64,000 bases of DNA from JAGIBJ01 sp032119795 (GTDB lineage Bacteria > Actinomycetota > Thermoleophilia > Solirubrobacterales > Solirubrobacteraceae), in contig JAUMFO010000004.1 in the NCBI GenBank assembly GCA_032119795.1, forward strand, positions 62,001 through 126,000, given 5' to 3'. Every line of letters starts with the position of its first letter. Position 1 is the stretch's first letter. Position numbers and translations under genes: made by a program. Shown here piece by piece: positions 59,054 through 64,000 of the stretch. Under the pieces are notes generated by a model, which had not been told where the DNA came from, did not search any database, and saw nothing but the letters and a program-made list of their open reading frames with translations.

Positions 59054-59452
59054 CTACTTCTGAGTCGGGGCAGGCGGAATCTGCATCCGCACGCGGACGG
59101 GGTTCGCTGCCTCGTCGCGCTCGGCGGCGACCTGCGAAGCCGCAACCGGCGGCACCGGGCTCAGAATCGGCGATCGGTCGCTCACCTGTTGGTGGGAGGC
59201 GAAGAACGCGATGCTGGCGAGCAAGACGAACGACGCCACCAGGAGCTTGAGCCAGAGCAGATCGGCCCGCTCGGGCTGGCGATCGTCGCCGCCAGGGCGG
59301 TCACCTGGGCCGTCGCTCGGCGGCTGCGGCGGGTCTGGAGGGCCGGGCCGACCGGGTCGCAGGACCCGTCGCTCGGAGAGTTCAGCTTCCCAGCGGCCCC
59401 AATCCGGGTCGGCGGAGGGCCTCGTCGGTGACGTGGGCGGCGCGACAGGCAT
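59054..59452 (-). CDS. Hypothetical single-pass membrane protein
   Basis: A 132-residue protein with a Pro-rich, charged N-terminal half (residues 1-60), one membrane helix (LLWLKLLVASFVLLASIAFF) and a roughly 50-residue outside part ending VRVRMQIPPAPTQK. No family is recognised. The ATG at 59452 is backed by a leaderless -10 TACGCT (59459-59464, minus strand) 6 nt upstream. It converges with ilvA (gap 41 bp) and diverges from AlkA. The outer part is short with no cysteines or catalytic motif. Confidence 0.6.
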   Translation of the reverse strand: MPVAPPTSPTRPSADPDWGRWEAELSERRVLRPGRPGPPDPPQPPSDGPGDRPGGDDRQPERADLLWLKLLVASFVLLASIAFFASHQQVSDRSPILSPVPPVAASQVAAERDEAANPVRVRMQIPPAPTQK

Positions 59453-59553
59453 AGACCGAGCGTACGCCGCTTTCCGAGCTCCAAAGGTGAACACGGCCGG
59501 ACGCCAGCACGAATCCGGAGGCGCGCGCGGGGGAGAGCCGCCACGATGGCGTC

Positions 59554-60489
59554 ATGGCGCCGCGTCTCCACGTCTCTGCGCATGAGCTGCCGTTCACGCC
59601 GCCGCTCTTCCCGGACAATCTCTTCGGGCACCTCGTGGCCACGGCCGTTCCGGGCGTGGAGGAGTGGTCCGGTGGGGCCTACCGGCGGACGTTGCGCTTC
59701 CCCGGTGGCGGGCACGGCATCCTTGCGCTCAGCCCCGCCGCTGGGCCAGTGGTTGCGGTGAGGCTGTTGCTGAGCGACTCCGCGGATGCTGCGGGCGCGC
59801 TGGCTCTGGCACGCCGGATCCTCGACCTCGACGCCGATCCGCTCGCCATCGATGCCGTCTTGGAGGCCGACGCGGCCCTTACCCCACTGGTCCGGGCGGC
59901 GCCGGGTCGCCGGGTGCCGGGTTCGGCCGACGGCGCCGAGATGGCGATCCGCGCGGTGCTGGGCCAGCAGGTCTCGACGGCGGCGGCGCGAACGCATGCC
60001 CGCCGGTTGGTCGTGGCCGCCGGCGACCCGATCGAGGACCCCGAAGGCGGCTTGACCCACCTGTTCCCGTTGCCATCCGCGGTGGCGGCCGCGCCTGCGG
60101 AGGTGTTTGCGTTCCCCGCCGCACGGCAGCGCTCGCTGCGGGTGCTCGCGCAGGCGCTCGCCGAAGGCCGACTCCCCGGGCTGGTGCCCACCGCCGCCGC
60201 GGCGCCGACGGGCACCCCCCAGACGTCCACGGTGCGTGGGACCCTCGCCGAACTCCCGGGACTTGGCCCGTGGACGATCGAGACGATTGCGATGCGGGCC
60301 CTTGGCGATCGCGACGCTTTCATTCCCACCGACCTCGGTATCCGCGGGGCGGCGCAGGCGCTCGGTTTGCCCGCGACCCCGGCTGCGCTGACGGCGCGCG
60401 CCGAGGCTTGGCGCCCCTACCGCGCCTACGCTGTCCAGCACCTCTGGGCAACGGCCGCGCACGCCGTCAACGTCATGCCGGCGGGCTGA
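59554..60489 (+). CDS. DNA-3-methyladenine glycosylase II (AlkA-like)
   Basis: A 311-residue base-excision repair enzyme. An AlkA N-terminal domain comes first (PPLFPDNLFGHLVATAVPGV; TLRFPGGGHGILALS), then the helix-hairpin-helix glycosylase domain: EMAIRAVLGQQVSTAAARTH and the HhH LPGLGPWTIETIAMRALGD, with the catalytic Asp in AFIPTDLGIRGAA. It removes 3-alkyl-purines and related bases. Near residues 205-225 an insertion rich in Ala/Pro/Thr interrupts the domain. There is no Ada methyltransferase fusion. It ends 36 bp before the convergent epimerase. Confidence 0.9.
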   Translation: MAPRLHVSAHELPFTPPLFPDNLFGHLVATAVPGVEEWSGGAYRRTLRFPGGGHGILALSPAAGPVVAVRLLLSDSADAAGALALARRILDLDADPLAIDAVLEADAALTPLVRAAPGRRVPGSADGAEMAIRAVLGQQVSTAAARTHARRLVVAAGDPIEDPEGGLTHLFPLPSAVAAAPAEVFAFPAARQRSLRVLAQALAEGRLPGLVPTAAAAPTGTPQTSTVRGTLAELPGLGPWTIETIAMRALGDRDAFIPTDLGIRGAAQALGLPATPAALTARAEAWRPYRAYAVQHLWATAAHAVNVMPAG

Positions 60490-60525
60490 GACGACCGCCC
60501 GAACCCGCGAGCAGCTCGCTCCCGA

Positions 60526-61557
60526 TCAGTGGGCTCCGGCCGTCTCGCCCGCGAACAGCTCGCGCATCCCTGCTGCGAAGTCCTCTACGGCGGTGAAGCC
60601 GAGCACATCTGAGGCACGGGTGGCGTCGGCAAAGACGTGGCGAACGTCCCCAAGGCGGAAGCCGCCCGTTACCTCCGGGGCGGCGGCTGTTCCCGCCGCG
60701 TCGTGCAGTGCGCACGCCATGTCCAGGACGCTGCGCGGCGTGCCGGAACACACGTTGAACGCGCCGGGCACCGGCTCCGGGGAGGTCAGCGCCAAGACGT
60801 TCGCGCGGGCGATGTCGCGGACGTGCACAAAGTCCCGCAGCTGCCCACCGTCCTCAAAGACCCGCGGTGGCCGCCCGGCCGCGAGTTCGCTCGCAAACAG
60901 TGAGGCGACGCCGGCATACGGCGTGTCTCGCGGCATCCGAGGCCCGTAGACGTTGTGGTAGCGCAGCGCCGTCACGGGCACCCCCGTCTCGCGTGAGAAG
61001 GCAGCCGCGAGGTGCTCCTGGTGGAGCTTGGTTGCTGCGTAGACGTTGCGCGGGTCGACGGGCGCGGACTCGGGCACGGGCTCCGGCGCCAGTGCCTGCC
61101 CGCACTGCGGACACGGCGGTTCAAAGTCGCCGGCCTCCAGCGTGGCGAGCTCGCGCGGCCCAGGGCGGGCCACTCCGTGCTCGGCGCAGCGGTAGCGCCC
61201 TTCGCCGTAGACAACCATGCTCGAGGCAAGGACGAGCCGGTCGACCGTCCCAAGTCGAGCCATCGCCCGCAGGAGCACGGCCGTACCCAGATCATTGTGC
61301 GAGACGTAATCCGCGATGTCGTCCAGGTCGACGCCGAGCCCGACCATCGCAGCCTGGTGGCAGACGGCGGTGACGCCTTCCAGGGCAGCGGTGACGGTCG
61401 CCGCGTCGCGCACGTCACCCAGGCGCACGTCGACGCCTGCGGGCACGGGCCAGCTCGGCGCGGCATGGTCGAGCACACGCACGGCGACTCCGGCGGCGCC
61501 GAGGGCGTCGATGACGTGCGATCCGATGAATCCGGCTCCACCGGTAACCAGCAACAT
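60526..61557 (-). CDS. NAD-dependent sugar-nucleotide epimerase
   Basis: A 343-residue extended SDR. NAD motif LLVTGGAGFIGSHV at residues 2-15, ASSMVVYGEG as the catalytic Ser/Thr loop and YAATKLHQEHLA with the YxxxK pair (Tyr and Lys). Between them is a zinc-ribbon-like insert (RYRCAEHGVARPGPRELATL, FEPPCPQCGQAL) that marks the subgroup annotated as dTDP-L-rhamnose 4-epimerase. The start has a leaderless -10, TACGGT (61564-61569, minus strand), 6 nt before the ATG. It diverges from the glycosyltransferase operon and probably supplies a sugar nucleotide, a guess from gene context. Confidence 0.88.
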   Translation of the reverse strand: MLLVTGGAGFIGSHVIDALGAAGVAVRVLDHAAPSWPVPAGVDVRLGDVRDAATVTAALEGVTAVCHQAAMVGLGVDLDDIADYVSHNDLGTAVLLRAMARLGTVDRLVLASSMVVYGEGRYRCAEHGVARPGPRELATLEAGDFEPPCPQCGQALAPEPVPESAPVDPRNVYAATKLHQEHLAAAFSRETGVPVTALRYHNVYGPRMPRDTPYAGVASLFASELAAGRPPRVFEDGGQLRDFVHVRDIARANVLALTSPEPVPGAFNVCSGTPRSVLDMACALHDAAGTAAAPEVTGGFRLGDVRHVFADATRASDVLGFTAVEDFAAGMRELFAGETAGAH

Positions 61558-61649
61558 CCGCCCACCGTACCGGCGTTTTGCGGGCTCCTCCCGGGCCCGC
61601 CCAGGTTCGTTCGTAACATTTCACCGTTTGGGCGGACGAATGCTCAAGG

Positions 61650-62303
61650 ATGGTTGCTGTGCCAGATCTCATTCTCCCCGTGCTGAATGAAGCCGAGGCC
61701 ATCCCGTGGGTCCTCGAACGGGTCCCGGCGGGGTTCACGCCGATCGTCGTCGACAACGGCTCGACCGACGGCTCAGCCGAGATCGCCGCCAGGCTCGGCG
61801 CCCGCGTCGTCACCGAGGCCCAGCCAGGGTTCGGCGCCGCCTGCTTCGCGGGACTCACGGCCGCCACCGCCGACGTCGTGTGCTTCATGGATTGCGACGC
61901 CTCGCTCGATCCACGGCAGCTGCCCCTCGTCACCGATCCCGTCATCGCGGGCACGGCCGACCTCGTCCTTGGGCGTCGTCGCCCGTCGGGCCGCGGCGCC
62001 TGGCCGGCGCATGCCCGCGCGGCCAACGGCGTCCTGGCCTGGCAACTCCGTCGCAAAGCTGGCCTCCCGCTGCGCGACCTCGGGCCGATGCGCGCCGCAC
62101 GCCGGGAGGCGCTGCTTGAGCTGGGCATCGTCGACCGCCGATTCGGCTGGCCGCTGGAGATGGTGCTGCGCGCCGCCGAGCAGGACTGGCGGATCGAAGA
62201 GGTGACGGTCGACTACCGGCCGCGGGTCGGAACCAGCAAGGTGACGGGCACCGTCCGCGGCACCGTTCGGGCCGTCCGCGACATGGCGGCGGTGATGTCA
62301 TGA
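61650..62303 (+). CDS. Glycosyltransferase family 2
   Basis: A 217-residue GT-A transferase. PDLILPVLNEAEAIPWVLER is the usual donor-binding opening, IVVDNGSTDGSAEIA the nucleotide-binding Asp motif, VVCFMDCDASLDPRQL the DxD metal site (Asp-Cys-Asp), and a C-terminal FGWPLEMVLRAAEQDWRIEE. Length and order are as in dolichyl-phosphate-mannose-synthase-like enzymes, but without membrane helices. It begins a four-gene plus-strand set (next gene overlaps by four bases). In related actinobacteria it occurs in the same order with DUF2064 and a methyltransferase. A GTG at 61659 is an alternative start. Confidence 0.9.
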   Translation: MVAVPDLILPVLNEAEAIPWVLERVPAGFTPIVVDNGSTDGSAEIAARLGARVVTEAQPGFGAACFAGLTAATADVVCFMDCDASLDPRQLPLVTDPVIAGTADLVLGRRRPSGRGAWPAHARAANGVLAWQLRRKAGLPLRDLGPMRAARREALLELGIVDRRFGWPLEMVLRAAEQDWRIEEVTVDYRPRVGTSKVTGTVRGTVRAVRDMAAVMS

Positions 62304-62944
62304 GCGTCGCCCTGATCGTCATCGCCAAGGCGCCGGTGGCTGGCCGAGTGAAGACGCGTCTCTGCCCGCCGTGCACGCCTCAGCAGGCCGCCGCCCTGGC
62401 ACAGGCGGCCCTCGTCGACACGTTCGCCGCTCTGGCCGCCGTACCGACGAGCCGCCGCATCTGCGTGCTCGACGGCGAACCGGGCCCGTGGCTGCCTGCC
62501 GGCGTCGAGGTGATCGCGCAGCGCGGAGGCGGCCTCGACGAGCGCCTCGCCTACGCCTTCGCCGACGTCGACGAGCCGGCACTCCTCGTTGGGATGGATA
62601 CGCCGCAGCTCACCCCCGAACTCCTTGCGCAGAGCGTCGCCGCTCTCGAGGCTCCCGGCACCGACGCCGTCCTCGGCCACACCGACGACGGCGGCTACTG
62701 GGGCATCGGCCTGCACCGCGCCTGGGACGCGCTGTTCGTCGGTGTGCCGATGAGCCAAGACGACACCGGCGCGCTGCAGCTCACCCGCCTGCAGCAGCAC
62801 GGCCTCGTCGTCGACGACGCCCTGCCGCGCCTGCGCGACGTGGATCACTTCGACGACGCCCAGCACGTCGCGGCGCTGATCCCAGGCAGCCGTTTCGCCG
62901 AGGCGCTCTCCGCCACCCAGGCCAGCCTGCAGGTCGCCGCATGA
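62300..62944 (+). CDS. DUF2064 / TIGR04282-type glycosyltransferase-like protein
   Basis: A 214-residue protein with nucleotidyl/glycosyl transferase fold. VALIVIAKAPVAGRVKTRLC is the TIGR04282 signature (KxPxxGxxKTRL), followed by ICVLDGEPGPWLP, LLVGMDTPQLTPELLA and VLGHTDDGGYWGIGLH, the D-G-GY-IG box. Family members are annotated as sugar-phosphate guanylyl- or glycosyltransferases linked to arsenosugar synthesis in some organisms, but in actinobacteria the pathway is not established. It overlaps both neighbours by four bases (ATGA). Confidence 0.9.
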   Translation: MSVALIVIAKAPVAGRVKTRLCPPCTPQQAAALAQAALVDTFAALAAVPTSRRICVLDGEPGPWLPAGVEVIAQRGGGLDERLAYAFADVDEPALLVGMDTPQLTPELLAQSVAALEAPGTDAVLGHTDDGGYWGIGLHRAWDALFVGVPMSQDDTGALQLTRLQQHGLVVDDALPRLRDVDHFDDAQHVAALIPGSRFAEALSATQASLQVAA

Positions 62945-63573
62945 GCGCGCTGCCCTGGACGCTCTACGAGTCGGCACTCGACACCGGCTCCACCCTCACC
63001 GCCCGCCACGCCGACGGGGTGACCGAACTCCTCGCCGTCGGGCGTTGGCTGGCCGACGCGGATCCCGTCGACGAGCGCTTGATCGACCGCGCCCGGGGCC
63101 CGGTCCTTGACGTCGGCTGTGGGCCGGGGCGCCACGTCCATGCCCTCGTGCGCCGAGGCATTGCCTCGCTCGGGCTCGACGCCTCGCCCCTGGCCGTCCG
63201 CATCGCGAGTGAGCGCGGCGCCGACGCCGTACAAGGCGACGTCTTCACGCATGGCCTCGAGCTCGGCGTCTGGGAGACCGTCCTCCTGCTCGACGGCAAC
63301 CTCGGCATCGGCGGCAACCCGCAGGTGCTGCTCGCTCGCGTCCGGGAGCTCCTCACTCCGGGCGGCACCGTGCTGGTGGAGACCGACGCGCCTGGTGGTG
63401 GCGCCCATACCGTTCCCGTGCGCCTGGAGCGCGGCGACGACGTCTCGATCTGGTTTCCCTGGGCGCGGGTCTGCAACGACGCGATTGAGCCCCTTGCGGC
63501 GGCGGCAGGCCTTCGCTGCGCGGATCGCTGGTCGGATGACGGCCGCTGGTTCGCGGAGCTGCGATGCGCCTGA
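62941..63573 (+). CDS. Class I SAM-dependent methyltransferase
   Basis: A 210-residue methyltransferase. Motif I is VLDVGCGPGRHVHALVRRG, the second motif SLGLDASPLAVRIASERGAD, motif IV ETVLLLDGNLGIGGNP, and LLTPGGTVLVETDAPGG follows. It starts at the ATGA overlap with DUF2064 and its stop overlaps the next gene by 10 bases. The acceptor substrate is unknown; context suggests a secreted or surface glycoconjugate pathway or, equally, the biogenesis of the molybdoenzyme that follows. Confidence 0.9.
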   Translation: MSALPWTLYESALDTGSTLTARHADGVTELLAVGRWLADADPVDERLIDRARGPVLDVGCGPGRHVHALVRRGIASLGLDASPLAVRIASERGADAVQGDVFTHGLELGVWETVLLLDGNLGIGGNPQVLLARVRELLTPGGTVLVETDAPGGGAHTVPVRLERGDDVSIWFPWARVCNDAIEPLAAAAGLRCADRWSDDGRWFAELRCA

Positions 63574-64000
63574 TCCCCGAAGAGCCGGCCCCGGGGCCGG
63601 CGCGGCCTGGCTTCTGGCGAAGCCCCGTCCGCGGCACGTGGCTGACGACGGTGATTGGCCTGGCGCTGCTGGCGACGATCACCATCGTCTCGGCCACCGG
63701 CTTCCTCTCCCACGCCGCCTACCAACCGGATCTTGGTCGCAACGCGCTGATTCCCCGCGAGGACGATCTGCAGCTCTTCGTGATCAGCTGGCCGACGTCG
63801 CCGAGCTGGCTCTACGCGTTCACGCAGGGCGCCCACGTGACCCTGGGCTTCGTGATGGTCCCGTTGCTGCTCTTCAAGCTCTGGTCGGTCATCCCGAAGC
63901 TGTTCTCCTGGCCGCCACCGACGAAGCCCGCTGAGGCCCTCGGCAAACTCGCCAACCTGCTGCTCGTCGGCTCGGCGTTCTTCCAGGTGATGACGGGGCT
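63564..64000 (+). CDS. Membrane oxidoreductase, N-terminal part only
   Basis: At least 145 residues from ATG 63564 to the window end, with no stop. It begins with a soluble Pro-rich stretch (RLIPEEPAPGPARPGFW), then a first helix TWLTTVIGLALLATITIVSA, an outside segment (HAAYQPDLGRNALIPREDDL), a second helix containing a His (YAFTQGAHVTLGFVMVPLLL), and a third (ALGKLANLLLVGSAFFQVMT). This looks like the b-type cytochrome membrane part of actinobacterial molybdopterin-dependent oxidoreductases. Function is inferred from this N-terminus and cluster order; the molybdopterin domain, if present, lies outside the window. Confidence 0.6.
   Translation, partial: MRLIPEEPAPGPARPGFWRSPVRGTWLTTVIGLALLATITIVSATGFLSHAAYQPDLGRNALIPREDDLQLFVISWPTSPSWLYAFTQGAHVTLGFVMVPLLLFKLWSVIPKLFSWPPPTKPAEALGKLANLLLVGSAFFQVMTG

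Overview
The window is 64 kb of very GC-rich bacterial DNA. It codes densely on both strands, makes frequent 4-base ATGA/GTGA stop-start overlaps, and uses GTG and TTG starts. The gene families (LuxR-type AAA regulators, PspC/LiaF-like stress operons, actinobacterial mod genes, TerD expansions, CSLREA surface proteins) and a run of TANNNT hexamers 6-8 nt before start codons (leaderless promoters) point to an actinobacterium, perhaps Thermoleophilia/Solirubrobacterales. That placement is inferred; no rRNA is present.

Layout. 1-4 kb: minus-strand DUF2892 - MMPL/RND transporter - ArsR regulator - membrane protein, with an operator-like palindrome upstream. 4-7 kb: NmrA-like reductase, exported protein, methyltransferase and an internally deleted aldo/keto reductase relic. 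7-12 kb: large LuxR AAA regulator and two tandem membrane diguanylate cyclases. 12-20 kb: TerD protein, TerD-like fusion, exported protein ending in a 61-bp tandem repeat, then a GrpE-like / Hsp70-like / degenerate-J-like operon. 20.0-21.4 kb: a non-coding composite repeat element with a hairpin core and inverted 83/43-bp repeat arms. 21.4-23.5 kb: divergent PadR regulator and carotenoid oxygenase. 23.6-31.7 kb: TerC, TerD, DUF475 and a second TerD protein leading into a CitE-like lyase, PRTase-TRSP, StiP and HAD phosphatase; this is the Ter stress system with its predicted nucleoside-like metabolite module. 31.8-39.4 kb: surface protein, Zur-box COG0523 GTPase, glyoxalase fusion, DD-carboxypeptidase, glutathione peroxidase, Phd/VapC pair, PaiB protein. 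39.4-43.1 kb: molybdate importer ModABC with an XRE-PBP regulator. 43.2-43.7 kb: second copy of the composite repeat. 43.8-47.3 kb: four-gene PspC/LiaF - tiny membrane protein - PspC histidine kinase - response regulator operon. 47.3-52.3 kb: structured leader and subtilase, tRNA-Thr(GGT) with terminator, APC transporter, YihY protein. 53-57.3 kb: hybrid PAS kinase, NarL regulator and a kinase fragment without ATPase domain. 57.7-64 kb: threonine dehydratase, AlkA, and an epimerase / glycosyltransferase / DUF2064 / methyltransferase / membrane oxidoreductase cluster running off the end.

The least explained parts are the two homologous composite hairpin-plus-repeat elements 23 kb apart, and the chaperone triad next to TerD genes, whose third member looks like a double J-module lacking HPD.
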